The position numbers were made by a program, and so were the translations under genes. A DNA stretch of 64,000 nucleotides from Phycicoccus avicenniae_A. GTDB taxonomy: Bacteria; Actinomycetota; Actinomycetes; Actinomycetales; Dermatophilaceae. Positions within the stretch are counted from its first letter, which is position 1, and every line of letters starts with the position of its first letter. The stretch spans positions 274,342 to 338,341 of the forward strand of contig NZ_JBNVZV010000001.1 of the NCBI RefSeq assembly GCF_050496545.1, read 5' to 3'. Positions 8,151 to 16,210 of this stretch are shown piece by piece. The notes under the pieces are model-generated. The model saw nothing but the letters and a program-made list of their open reading frames with translations. It was not told the origin of the DNA and ran no database searches.

Positions 8151-9188
8151 TCAGACGCGGGCCGCGAAGACGGCGTGCCCGTCGGCGGTGGTGTGCACGG
8201 CCACCTCGTGGACGCCCGCGTCCGCGAGGGTCCGGAGCACGGCCGTGCGGCCCCACAGCGGCCCGGCCCCCTCGCCTCCGGCCCTCCGTACCAGGGGGAG
8301 GCAGCGGGTGAAGCCCGACGCGTACTGCCACGCGGCACCCGAGGTCCGGTCGAGCGAGAAGTCCCCCGTGGCGTCGGCCTCGGCCACGACGAGGACCGCC
8401 CCCGGCGCGGCGTCCGCGAGGAGCCGGGCGAGGTCGGCGGCCGGCCGCGGGAGGTCGTGGAGGACGTCGACGAGCAGCACGACGTCGGGCCGCTCCCCCG
8501 CCGGCGCCTCGGGACCGACGACGCAGCGGTCGCCGAAGCGGGCCAGCCGGCCCCGCGCGATGCCGAGCGCCACGGGGTCGATCTCGAGCCCGACGAAGGA
8601 CGCCTCGGGGTACCGCTCGGCGAGCACCTCGAGGGCCCACCCACCGCCGCAACCCACCTCGATCACGCGGCACCCGGCCTCCAGCGCCTCGACCACCCCG
8701 GCCACCGGGGCGAGGAGCGCGGTGACGACGGCGCCGGGGTCGGAGGCGAGCGCGGCGGCGTCCTGCAGCCGGGCCCAGCCGTCCCCGTAGACGGCCGGGT
8801 CGGCGCCCTCCCCGTCGCGCAGGGCGGCGGCGAGGGCGGCCACGACCGCCGGCGTGCGGTCGAGGAGCGCCGACTCGATGTCGACCGGGCTGTCCACACC
8901 GGCGACCTCGAGGACCTCGTCCAGGCCGGGCAGGGCCGCGAACCGGTGCCCCGTGGCGTCGACGTCGAGGAAGCCCGCGACGGTCATCGCCCGGCACCAC
9001 TCGGCGGTGAGCCGGGGGTCGGTGCCCGCCCGGGCGGCCAGCTCCTCGGCCGTCCCCGCGGCGCCGACGACGGCGGAGAGCAGCCCGGCCCGGAACCCGG
9101 CGAGCAGCACGACGAGGTCGGCCCGTGCGTCGTGGACCCGCTCGAACGCCGCCCAGGCGTTGCCGGGTGTCCCGCCGTCGAGGGTCAT
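8151..9188 (-). CDS. Class I SAM-dependent methyltransferase with winged-helix N-terminus
   Basis: 345 residues. Residues ~15-90 look like a winged-helix dimerisation domain (TAEELAARAGTDPRLTAEWC). Residues ~165-290 are a Rossmann-type methyltransferase with SAM motif I VIEVGCGGGWALEVL and an acidic end of strand 2 (FVGLEIDP). The architecture resembles M. tuberculosis Rv2258c and small-molecule O/N-methyltransferases. It starts only 16 nt after the transporter stop, so it is probably the last gene of the FMN-riboswitch-controlled rib operon. The substrate is unknown. Confidence 0.8.
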   Translation of the reverse strand: MTLDGGTPGNAWAAFERVHDARADLVVLLAGFRAGLLSAVVGAAGTAEELAARAGTDPRLTAEWCRAMTVAGFLDVDATGHRFAALPGLDEVLEVAGVDSPVDIESALLDRTPAVVAALAAALRDGEGADPAVYGDGWARLQDAAALASDPGAVVTALLAPVAGVVEALEAGCRVIEVGCGGGWALEVLAERYPEASFVGLEIDPVALGIARGRLARFGDRCVVGPEAPAGERPDVVLLVDVLHDLPRPAADLARLLADAAPGAVLVVAEADATGDFSLDRTSGAAWQYASGFTRCLPLVRRAGGEGAGPLWGRTAVLRTLADAGVHEVAVHTTADGHAVFAARV

Positions 9189-9204
9189 CGCGCGGTCCGT
9201 CGGC

Positions 9205-9966
9205 TCAGGCCACCGCGGTCGGGGTGGTTGCGCGCTGCGCCCGCTCGTGCTCGGCCATCCGGGTGAGCTTGACCCACTGGCTGAAGCCGTAGAGGACGAA
9301 CATCCCGTAGAAGATGTACATGACCGACGTCGGCACGTAGCCGGTGGCGAAGCCGAGCGGCACGCCGACGAGGTCGACGCCGATCCAGGCCAGCCAGAAC
9401 TCGTTCCAGCCGCGGGCCATCGAGTACGTGGCGACGATCGAGCCGACGAAGATCCACGCGTCGCACCAGTAGAACCACCACTGCGGCGTGAAGAACGGGT
9501 TGGGCGAGAGGTTCCACAGCGCCACGAAGGCCTCGTGCACGACGACGGTGCCGAGCAGCCAGCCGGCCCCGACGGCGAGGCGCTCGCGCGACGTCATCCA
9601 GCGCGGGACGACGGCCGGTGCCCCGCCTCCGCCCGTGGCCCGGCGGTGCTGCGCCCACCGGTACCAGCCGTACAGGCTGACGATGATGAAGAAGACCTGG
9701 CGCCCGGACTGGCCGAAGAGCGGGATGCGCTGGTCGGCACCGAACGCGGCGCCGACGTAGACGAAGAAGAGCATCACGTTGGCGACGATGCCGACCGGCC
9801 AGGCCCACACGGCGCGCTTCATCCCGTACCAGGCCGACGCGACGCCGATGAGGACCCCGAGCAGCTCGAGCCAGTGCAGCCGGTACGGGCCGATGTCGAC
9901 GCCGGCGTCGATCATCCGCTGGAAGAGGTTCTGCGAGGCGACGGTGGCGGCGGCGAGGGCGGTCAT
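9205..9966 (-). CDS. pnuC: PnuC-family vitamin transporter, probably riboflavin transporter (RibM-like)
   Basis: 253 residues with about seven hydrophobic helices. The family features LLGVLIGVASAWYGMKR near residue 36 and SLYGWYRWAQ near residue 97, plus a Trp-rich second half, identify the PnuC family. PnuC proper imports nicotinamide riboside, but PnuC homologues called RibM/PnuX within actinobacterial rib operons import riboflavin. ATG overlaps the ribH stop by 4 nt and the gene lies under the FMN riboswitch, so riboflavin is the likelier substrate here. Symbol given at family level only. Confidence 0.85.
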   Translation of the reverse strand: MTALAAATVASQNLFQRMIDAGVDIGPYRLHWLELLGVLIGVASAWYGMKRAVWAWPVGIVANVMLFFVYVGAAFGADQRIPLFGQSGRQVFFIIVSLYGWYRWAQHRRATGGGGAPAVVPRWMTSRERLAVGAGWLLGTVVVHEAFVALWNLSPNPFFTPQWWFYWCDAWIFVGSIVATYSMARGWNEFWLAWIGVDLVGVPLGFATGYVPTSVMYIFYGMFVLYGFSQWVKLTRMAEHERAQRATTPTAVA

Positions 9967-10472
9967 CGGCGGGCTCCTTCGGGCTCGGGGCGGGTGGTGG
10001 TGGAGGGAGCGACGCGGCGGAGCACGTCCGCCGTCGCGACGGCGGCGGTGGCGGCCTCGTGGCCCTTGTCCTCCGTCGAGCCGGGCAGGCCGGCGCGGGC
10101 CCGGGCCTGCTCGTCGTCGTCGCAGGTGAGCACCCCGAACCCGACGGGGACGCCGGTGCGTACCGACACCTCGGTCAGCCCGGCGGTGACGCCCTGGCAG
10201 ACGTACTCGAAGTGCGGGGTCCCACCGCGGACGACGACCCCGAGCGCGACGAGCGCGTCGTGGGTCGGCGCCAACCGGGCGCACGCGACCGACAGCTCGA
10301 CCGTGCCGGGGACGCGCACCACGAGCGGGTCCTCGACGCCGGCCTCGGTCAGGGCTCGCAGCGCGCCGTCCAGGAGGCCGTCCATCACCTCCGCGTGCCA
10401 CGACGCGGCGACGACGGCCACGCGCAGACCATGCCCGTCGGCCGTGACGGTCGGGGCTCCGTGTCCACTCAT
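9963..10472 (-). CDS. ribH: 6,7-dimethyl-8-ribityllumazine synthase RibH
   Basis: 169 residues, condensing the DHBP four-carbon unit with the ribitylamino-pyrimidine in riboflavin synthesis. Family motifs VAVVAASWHAEVMDGLLDGA, VRVPGTVELSVACARLA and ALGVVVRGGTPHFEYVC are in order, and VPVGFGVLTCDDDEQA carries the C-terminal active-site loop. ATG at 10472 has an AGGAGC-like site a few bases upstream. It lies 31 nt after ribBA and overlaps the transporter start. Confidence 0.96.
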   Translation of the reverse strand: MSGHGAPTVTADGHGLRVAVVAASWHAEVMDGLLDGALRALTEAGVEDPLVVRVPGTVELSVACARLAPTHDALVALGVVVRGGTPHFEYVCQGVTAGLTEVSVRTGVPVGFGVLTCDDDEQARARAGLPGSTEDKGHEAATAAVATADVLRRVAPSTTTRPEPEGARR

Positions 10473-10503
10473 CTCTCGTGCGCTCCTCGGGTGTCGTGGG
10501 GGG

Positions 10504-11730
10504 TCAGGCGGTGCTGCCGGAGTCGGCGGGGTCGACCGCGAGGTCGTGGCCCATCCGGTCGCGCTTGGTGCGCAGGTAGGCCGCGTTGGTCGGGAGCGGC
10601 GTGGTGCGCAGACGCTCGACGGCCAGGACCTCGATGCCGTGCCCCCGCAGTCCCTCGACCTTGGCCGGGTTGTTGGTGAGCAGCCGCACGGCGTCGACGC
10701 CGAGGTCGGTGAGGATGCCGGCCGCGGCGACGTAGTCGCGGGCGTCGACGGGCAGGCCGAGCTCGACCTGGGCGTCGACGGTGTCCAGGCCGCGGTCCTG
10801 GAGGGCGTAGGCCGCGAGCTTGCCGGCCAGTCCGACGCCCCGGCCCTCGTGGCCGCGCAGGTACACGACGACACCACCCTCGGCCGCGACCCGCTCGAGC
10901 GAGCGCTCGAGCTGCGGCCCGCAGTCGCACCGCTGCGAGCCGAGCACGTCGCCCGTGAGGCACTCGGAGTGCACGCGCACCAACGGCGCCTGCTCGGGAA
11001 CACCGAGCGGCGAGACGAGCGCGAGGTGCTCCTCGCCGGTGACGCGGTCTCGGTAGCCCAGGGCCCGGAACGCGCCGTGCCGGGTCGGGACGACGGTGTC
11101 GGCGACCCGGTCGAGACGGTCGTGGCGCTGCCGCCACGCGACGAGGTCGGCGATGGTCAGGACGGGGAGGTCGTGGGCGGTCCCGAGCGCGAGCACGCCG
11201 GGCAGGCGGGTCATCGAGCCGTCGTCCTCGACGAGCTCGCCGATGACGCCCACCGGGGCCAGGCCCGCGAGCCGGCAGAGGTCGACGGCGGCCTCGGTGT
11301 GCCCGGGCCGCACGAGGACGCCACCGGCCCGGGCCCGCAGCGGGACGACGTGCCCGGGGCGGCGCAGGTCCGCGGCGGTGCTGGAGGGGTCGGCGAGGAC
11401 ACGGGCGGTGCGGGTGCGGTCGGCGGCCGAGATGCCGGTGGTGACGCCCTCCGCGGCGTCGACGGTGACGGTGTAGGCCGTCCGGAGCGGGTCGTGGTTG
11501 TCGGCGACCATGAGCGGCAGGCCGAGCCGGTCGGCGACCTCCTCGGTCAGGGGGGCGCACAGGTAGCCGCTGCTGTGGCGGACCGCCCAGGCCGTCCACT
11601 CCGCCGTCAGCGTCTCCGCGGCGAGGACGACGTCGCCCTCGTTCTCGCGGTCGGCGTCGTCGACGACGAGCACCGGGCGCCCGGCGCGCAGGGCGTCCAG
11701 AGCCTCCTCGACGGTGGCGAGGGTGGTCAT
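10504..11730 (-). CDS. ribBA: Bifunctional DHBP synthase / GTP cyclohydrolase II RibBA
   Basis: 408 residues. The N-terminal ~200 residues are 3,4-dihydroxy-2-butanone-4-phosphate synthase with the acidic signature VDDADRENEGD (residues ~23-33) and RPGHTEAAVDL. The C-terminal half is GTP cyclohydrolase II with the zinc-site segment SECLTGDVLGSQRCDCGPQ near residue 270 and YLRGHEGRGVGL near residue 308. Together they supply both precursors of riboflavin. ATG at 11730 overlaps the ribE stop by 4 nt. Confidence 0.97.
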   Translation of the reverse strand: MTTLATVEEALDALRAGRPVLVVDDADRENEGDVVLAAETLTAEWTAWAVRHSSGYLCAPLTEEVADRLGLPLMVADNHDPLRTAYTVTVDAAEGVTTGISAADRTRTARVLADPSSTAADLRRPGHVVPLRARAGGVLVRPGHTEAAVDLCRLAGLAPVGVIGELVEDDGSMTRLPGVLALGTAHDLPVLTIADLVAWRQRHDRLDRVADTVVPTRHGAFRALGYRDRVTGEEHLALVSPLGVPEQAPLVRVHSECLTGDVLGSQRCDCGPQLERSLERVAAEGGVVVYLRGHEGRGVGLAGKLAAYALQDRGLDTVDAQVELGLPVDARDYVAAAGILTDLGVDAVRLLTNNPAKVEGLRGHGIEVLAVERLRTTPLPTNAAYLRTKRDRMGHDLAVDPADSGSTA

Positions 11731-12344
11731 GCGGACACCTCCGGGCGCGGCGCGAAGCGGGTGGCGAGCAGCCGCTCGACGTACTTCGCGAGCACGTCGA
11801 CCTCGAGGTTGACCGGGTCACCGACCGCCTTGTGCCCCAGCGTCGTCAGCTCGAGGGTCGTGGGGATGAGCGAGACCGAGAACGCGTCGTCCGCGACGTC
11901 GACGACGGTGAGCGAGACGCCGTCGACGGTGACCGACCCCTTCTCGACGAGGTAGGGCGCGAGGTCGGCGGAGAGGGTGAAGCGCACGACCTCCCACCGC
12001 TCCCCCGGCTCGCGCGCCGTGATCGTCGCGGTGCCGTCGACGTGGCCCTGCACGACGTGGCCGCCGAAGCGCGCCGACGCGGCCATCGGGCGCTCGAGGT
12101 TGACGCGGTCGCCCGGGTGCAGCGCACCGAGGCTGCTGCGGTGCAGCGTCTCGGCCATGACGTCGACGGTGAAGGAGCCCTCGCCGTGCTCGGTCACGGT
12201 CAGGCAGACGCCGTTGACGGCGATGGACGCCCCGTGGACGGCATCGGACGTGACGAGCGGGCCGTGGACGGTGAGGCGGGCGCTGTCGGTGCCCTGCTCG
12301 AGGGCGGTGACGGTGCCGAGCTCCTCGACGATGCCGGTGAACAC
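11727..12344 (-). CDS. ribE: Riboflavin synthase alpha subunit
   Basis: 205 residues, dismutating two lumazines to riboflavin. The protein is an internal duplication of two lumazine-binding barrels: MFTGIVEELG opens the first, and GGHVVQGHVDG opens the second near residue 100. The C-terminal helix NLEVDVLAKYVERLL drives trimerisation. GTG at 12344 codes the invariant MFTGIVEE start; the gene follows ribD by 3 nt and overlaps ribBA by 4. Confidence 0.96.
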   Translation of the reverse strand: MFTGIVEELGTVTALEQGTDSARLTVHGPLVTSDAVHGASIAVNGVCLTVTEHGEGSFTVDVMAETLHRSSLGALHPGDRVNLERPMAASARFGGHVVQGHVDGTATITAREPGERWEVVRFTLSADLAPYLVEKGSVTVDGVSLTVVDVADDAFSVSLIPTTLELTTLGHKAVGDPVNLEVDVLAKYVERLLATRFAPRPEVSA

Positions 12345-12347
12345 GGG

Positions 12348-13382
12348 TCAGCTCCTGGGGTGGTGGTCGGTGCGGGGGCGGGCGGTGATGCGGACGTCGT
12401 CGCCGAGGACGGTGACGTCGGTGGTCTCGAGGCGCACGGCACCCTCGATCGAGCCGATGCCGAGGTCGCCGACCGCGGCCGGCCCGGCGCCGAGGAGGAC
12501 CGGGGCGAGGTAGGCGACCACCTCGTCGACGAGGCCGGCCCGCAGGAACGCGGCGGCCAGGGTCGCGCCGCCCTCGAGGAGGACGTGGTGCACCCCTCGG
12601 TCGAGGAGCGCCGCGAGGACCTCGGTCGGGTCGTGGGTGGGGAGGACGAGGGTCTCGGCGTGGCCGTCGAGGAGGCGGGCACCCGCGGGCACGGGGCGAC
12701 GGCCCGCGACCACCCGCAGCGGCTGGCGGCCGGCGGGGTGGCCGTCGGCGTCGCGCACGGTGAGGGCGGGGTCATCGGCGAGGACCGTGCCGGTACCGAC
12801 GAGGACGGCACCGACCCGGGCGCGGAGGCGGTGCACGTCGGCGCGGGCGGCCTCGCCGGTGATCCAGCGACTGGAGCCGTCGGCGGCGGCGGTGCGCCCG
12901 TCGAGCGTGCTCGCGGTCTTCCAGGTGACGAAGGGGCGGCCGGTGCGGCGGGCGTGCAGCCACGTCGCGTTGACCGCCTCGGCGGCGGCGCGCATCGCGG
13001 GGTCGTCCTCAACGTGGACGTCGAGGCCGGCCCGCCGGAGGTGCTCGGCCCCGCCGGCGGCCTTCGGGTCGGGGTCGGCGACGGCGTAGCGGACCGAGGT
13101 GATGCCGGCCGCGAGGAGCGCCTCGGTGCACGGTCCGGTCCGGCCCGCGTGGTCACAGGGTTCGAGGGTGACGACCGCGGTGCCGCCGCGGGCCGCGCTG
13201 CCCGCGCGGGCCAGGGCGTCGACCTCCGCGTGCGGCGTGCCGGCGCCGCGGTGGTGGCCGGTGCCGACCACGGTCCCGGCGCGGTCGGTGACCACGCATC
13301 CCACGCGCGGGTTGGGGTCGGCCTCGGGTCCGAGACGGGCAGCAACGAGCGCCCGCTGCATCAGCGCGGTGTGCTCGTGCAT
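12348..13382 (-). CDS. ribD: Bifunctional pyrimidine deaminase/reductase RibD
   Basis: 344 residues. The N-terminal cytidine-deaminase-like domain has PHAEVDAL and LEPCDHAGRTGPCTEALL for zinc binding. From residue ~150 the reductase domain (FVTWKTASTLDGRTA) follows, with VLLEGGATLAAAFLRAG near residue 270. ATG at 13382 is chosen because GAGGGCAGAG lies just upstream and it gives the usual N-terminus; an in-frame extension to 13517 runs into the riboswitch region. It is the first gene of the rib operon. Confidence 0.95.
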   Translation of the reverse strand: MHEHTALMQRALVAARLGPEADPNPRVGCVVTDRAGTVVGTGHHRGAGTPHAEVDALARAGSAARGGTAVVTLEPCDHAGRTGPCTEALLAAGITSVRYAVADPDPKAAGGAEHLRRAGLDVHVEDDPAMRAAAEAVNATWLHARRTGRPFVTWKTASTLDGRTAAADGSSRWITGEAARADVHRLRARVGAVLVGTGTVLADDPALTVRDADGHPAGRQPLRVVAGRRPVPAGARLLDGHAETLVLPTHDPTEVLAALLDRGVHHVLLEGGATLAAAFLRAGLVDEVVAYLAPVLLGAGPAAVGDLGIGSIEGAVRLETTDVTVLGDDVRITARPRTDHHPRS

Positions 13383-13514
13383 CTCTCTGCCCTCGTGCCT
13401 CGGACCGGTGGTCGGTCGGGCTCCGGGCTGATGGCCAGGGGACGGCAGGGGCACCCCGAGGGGTACGCCGTCGCCAACGGCCGCCGAGGACGGACCCTCG
13501 CGGGCCTGCCTCGG

Positions 13515-13641
13515 CACGTGCTGCCTACCATCCGGACTCTCACCGTCGGTCCCGGAGTTTCACCGGGTCAACCGGCCGCTGGCTGCGGTCGGGTCGTGGA
13601 CTGTCACCACCGGTTCGGAATTGCACCGACCCCGGAGCACG
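13515..13641 (-). ncRNA. FMN riboswitch controlling the rib operon
   Basis: On the minus strand the conserved blocks of the FMN aptamer appear in order: GGTCGGTGCAATTCCGAACC, GTGACAGTCCACGAC, a variable P3 arm, GTGAAACTCCGGGACCGAC and GTGAGAGTCCGGATG. Terminal P1 arms pair 13623-13640 with the region near 13515-13525 (GTGCTCC... against ...GGCAGCACG). It ends ~130 nt before ribD; that leader would hold the expression platform, and I see no T-rich terminator, so control of translation or Rho-dependent termination is likely. The gene-free stretch 13383-13771 holds this element and its promoter (a CATACT box near 13655) and nothing else I recognise. Confidence 0.95.
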
Positions 13642-13771
13642 TACTCGGCCAGTATGCACCCGCGGGTGCGGTGGTTTCGACCCGTTCCGGCGTGCGGTCG
13701 GGCACACCCCGTGCATCACGCAGGACGGAAACCCCGTGGCGCCCCCACGCCGTCGTCCCCACCATGGGGCC

Positions 13772-14467
13772 GTGCCCGATGTCTCCGACAGTCGATTCCG
13801 CGCCCTGGCCCGCTCCTCGCCGTGGCGCTTCACGACGCTGCGGTTCACCCACCGGCGGGCGTCCGGGGAGCAGGTCGATGCCCTGCTCCGGCGCCCCGGG
13901 TGGCTCCGGGTACGGACGGCATCCGGTGCCGAGCACGTCGTCACCGGCGTCCCGTACGCGCGGGAGGTCATCCACCTCGACGGGCGTGCGGCCGGGCCCG
14001 CCGACGAGGTGCTGCCCGCCGACGTCCCGGTCGAGCTCGACGCCGACGGCTTCGTCATAGCCCGGCCGACCTCCCTGTCGGTCCTCTGGGACGACCCGAT
14101 GTGGCGCTCCTTCGACTGGGTGGCGATGCTCGACCCCGTCGAGCTGTCCACCGGCACCGTCGTCCGCGAGCTGGCGGCCACGACCCGTCACGGCCGCGAG
14201 ACGTGGTGGGCCCGGATGGTCGCCACCGGCAACTACGAACCGCGATGCGGCTGTTGCCCGTTGCTGTGGGGCGCGGTCTCGGAACGCCTCGAGGACGAGG
14301 CCGGCGGACCGACGTACGCGCGGGACCACCCGGACGTCGTGTACCCGGACTCCTGGCTCGTGGGCCTCGACGTGCAGACCGGTGTCGTCGTCTCGACCGA
14401 GCCGCTCGGCGGGGACCGCGACGACCTCGGGTTCTCGGTGACGGTCCACGCGGTCGACGAGGACTGA
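13772..14467 (+). CDS. Hypothetical protein with CxCC motif
   Basis: 231 residues from GTG at 13772, preferred over an upstream GTG at 13736 that adds a Pro/Arg-rich tail. Soluble, slightly acidic, rich in Trp and Val with alternating strands, e.g. WLRVRTASGAEHVVTGVPYA near residue 43 and MWWRSFDW-like segment DDPMWRSFDWVAMLDP near residue 107. A CGCC motif lies in NYEPRCGCCPLLWG near residue 153 and could bind metal. It ends in VDED and its 3' end forms a hairpin with the convergent gene. I do not recognise a family. Confidence 0.65.
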   Translation: MPDVSDSRFRALARSSPWRFTTLRFTHRRASGEQVDALLRRPGWLRVRTASGAEHVVTGVPYAREVIHLDGRAAGPADEVLPADVPVELDADGFVIARPTSLSVLWDDPMWRSFDWVAMLDPVELSTGTVVRELAATTRHGRETWWARMVATGNYEPRCGCCPLLWGAVSERLEDEAGGPTYARDHPDVVYPDSWLVGLDVQTGVVVSTEPLGGDRDDLGFSVTVHAVDED

Positions 14468-14492
14468 CCGGCGGCCCTCAGTCCTCGACGAC
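14453..14492. terminator. Bidirectional hairpin made by two convergent gene ends
   Basis: 14453-14467 and 14478-14492 are reverse complements over 15 nt with one mismatch, separated by a 10-nt loop. The arms contain the last five codons and stop codons of the two convergent genes (proteins ending VDED and VVED). It can act as a shared terminator read from both strands. Confidence 0.6.
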
Positions 14493-15089
14493 GATGCCCA
14501 GCGCCCGGAGGATGCCGCCGGCCGCGAGCGCGTCGACGCGCATCCCGCGGACCCGGTTCTCGGAGGGGTCGACGACGTAGCCGGCGGCGCCGCGCAGGTC
14601 CGCCTCGCGCAGGTCGGTCCCGGCGAAGGTGGCCGCGCCCAGGTCGCAGCCCGTGAGGTCGGCCTTCCGGAGGTCGGCGCCGGCGAGGTCGACCTCGCGC
14701 ATCGAGCAGCCGGTGAAGCGGGACCCGGCGACCTCGGTGTCCCGGAACGAGCCCAGGTCGAGGCGGCAGCGCTCGAGGTCCCACGGCCGGGTCGAGAGCG
14801 GGGCGGGCGCGGCGCGGGCCCACTGCACGGCCAGCGCCTTGCAGTCGACGAACCGGCAGTCGCTGAACCGGCTGCCGGAGAGGTCGACCCGCGACAGGTT
14901 GCATCCCGTGAAGGTGCAGTCGGTGAAGGTGCAGTCGCGCAGGACGGCACCCTCGAGGACGCATCCGTCGAGGCGGCAGGCCTCGAGCTCGAGACCTTCG
15001 AGCACCTCCCCGGGGGTGAGCCCCTCGGTGAGGTCGAGGTCGACCACGTAGCCGCCGGCGTCGGCGAGCCGCTCGGCCAGGGAGGACAC
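14478..15089 (-). CDS. Pentapeptide repeat protein
   Basis: 203 residues from GTG at 15089. Residues ~35-165 form tandem A(D/N)LxX-type pentapeptides, for example CTFTDCTFTGCNLSRVDLSG and ADLRKADLTGCDLGAATFAG, which fold as a right-handed quadrilateral beta helix. The gene lies 2 nt after the rpe stop and is likely translated from the same mRNA. Pentapeptide proteins can mimic DNA and protect gyrase, but most have no known role; none is proposed here. Confidence 0.85.
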   Translation of the reverse strand: MSSLAERLADAGGYVVDLDLTEGLTPGEVLEGLELEACRLDGCVLEGAVLRDCTFTDCTFTGCNLSRVDLSGSRFSDCRFVDCKALAVQWARAAPAPLSTRPWDLERCRLDLGSFRDTEVAGSRFTGCSMREVDLAGADLRKADLTGCDLGAATFAGTDLREADLRGAAGYVVDPSENRVRGMRVDALAAGGILRALGIVVED

Positions 15090-15091
15090 CG

Positions 15092-15748
15092 TCAGTGCCG
15101 GTGGCGCTCGGCGAGCGCGCGCAGCTCGGCGACCGCGTCGGCGGCGGAGTCCTTGCCGTAGACGGCGGAGCCGGCGACGAAGACGTCGGCGCCGGCCTCG
15201 GCGCACTGCTCGATGGTCGTGGCGGAGACGCCGCCGTCGACCTGGATCCAGACCTCGCCGCCGTGCCGCCGGACCGCCTCGCGGACCTGGCGGACCTTGG
15301 GCATCTGGTCGGCCATGAAGGACTGGCCGCCGAACCCGGGCTCGACGGTCATCACGAGGACCATGTCGACCTCGGGCAGCAGCTCCTCGTAGGGGGCGAA
15401 GTCGGTGCCGGGCTTGACGGCGAAGGCGGCGCGGGCACCGGCGGACCGGATGGCGCGCGCCGTGGCCACGGGGTCGCGGACGGCCTCGATGTGGAAGGTC
15501 ACCGACTGCGCGCCGGCCTCGGCGTACCCGGGGGCCCAGCGGTCCGGGTCCTCGATCATCAGGTGGCAGTCGACCGGAACCGGCGAGACCTTGAGCAGGG
15601 ACTCGACGACCGGCAGGCCGAGGGTGAGGTTGGGGACGAAGTGGTTGTCCATGACGTCGACGTGCGCCCAGTCGGCGCTCGAGATCGCCTGGAGCTCGGA
15701 CTGGAGGTTGGCGAAGTCGGCGGACAGGATCGAGGGCGAGATCTGCAC
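15092..15748 (-). CDS. rpe: Ribulose-phosphate 3-epimerase
   Basis: 218 residues from GTG at 15748. It interconverts ribulose 5-phosphate and xylulose 5-phosphate in the pentose phosphate pathway. Family motifs: SPSILSADFANL, HVDVMDNHFVPNLTLGLPVV, DCHLMIEDPDRW, VMTVEPGFGGQSFM and QVDGGVSATT, with the metal-binding and catalytic Asp residues in place. The alternative GTG at 15757 (adding MAR) overlaps a TAGGGT box that would be its own promoter, so the GTG 7 nt downstream of that box is preferred. It is divergent from the NUDIX gene. Confidence 0.94.
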   Translation of the reverse strand: MQISPSILSADFANLQSELQAISSADWAHVDVMDNHFVPNLTLGLPVVESLLKVSPVPVDCHLMIEDPDRWAPGYAEAGAQSVTFHIEAVRDPVATARAIRSAGARAAFAVKPGTDFAPYEELLPEVDMVLVMTVEPGFGGQSFMADQMPKVRQVREAVRRHGGEVWIQVDGGVSATTIEQCAEAGADVFVAGSAVYGKDSAADAVAELRALAERHRH

Positions 15749-15755
15749 GCGCGCC

Positions 15756-15761
15756 ACCCTA
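15756..15761 (-). promoter_or_regulatory. -10 box of rpe (leaderless)
   Basis: TAGGGT on the minus strand ends 7 nt before GTG 15748 and overlaps the alternative GTG at 15757. It mirrors an identical TAGGGT on the plus strand 12 nt away. Confidence 0.5.
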
Positions 15762-15773
15762 GCGAGCGGCGGC

Positions 15774-15779
15774 TAGGGT
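15774..15779 (+). promoter_or_regulatory. -10 box of the NUDIX gene (leaderless)
   Basis: TAGGGT ends 8 nt before the GTG at 15788, with no Shine-Dalgarno sequence. Confidence 0.5.
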
Positions 15780-15787
15780 CGGTCACC

Positions 15788-16207
15788 GTGACCTCCGCCG
15801 CCCGTTCCGAGCCCATCCGCGTCAGTGCGGTGGTGTTGCGCGACACCGCCGGCCGGGTCCTCACCGTCCGCAAGCGGGGCACCCGACGCTTCATGCTCGT
15901 CGGGGGCAAGCACGAGCCGGGCGAGGCGCCCGAGCGCACCGCCGTCCGGGAGGCCGCCGAGGAGGTCGGCGCCGTCCTGGACCCCGAGCGCCTGGAACGA
16001 CTCGGGCTGTTCACCGCCGCAGCGGCCAACGAGGAGGGCCGGACCGTCGAGTCGATCGTCTTCGCCCATCCCCCGGTCCCGCTCGGGGAGCCGCCCGCGT
16101 CCGAGATCGAGGAGCAGCGCTGGCTGGACCCGCACGGTCCGTGGCCGGACGACCTCGCACCGCTCCTCGTCGAGCACGTCCTGCCACTGCTCGCCCGCGC
16201 GGGCTGA
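15788..16207 (+). CDS. NUDIX hydrolase
   Basis: 139 residues. A complete NUDIX box GGKHEPGEAPERTAVREAAEEVG (quoted in parts: GGKHEPGEAPE, REAAEEVG) at residues ~38-60 binds the metal and diphosphate substrate. The rest is one alpha/beta NUDIX fold ending in a short helix. GTG at 15788 is 8 nt after TAGGGT. Substrates of such small NUDIX proteins range from oxidised nucleotides to ADP-ribose; none can be assigned. It converges on a GNAT gene with 3 nt between the stops. Confidence 0.88.
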   Translation: MTSAARSEPIRVSAVVLRDTAGRVLTVRKRGTRRFMLVGGKHEPGEAPERTAVREAAEEVGAVLDPERLERLGLFTAAAANEEGRTVESIVFAHPPVPLGEPPASEIEEQRWLDPHGPWPDDLAPLLVEHVLPLLARAG

Positions 16208-16210
16208 CCG

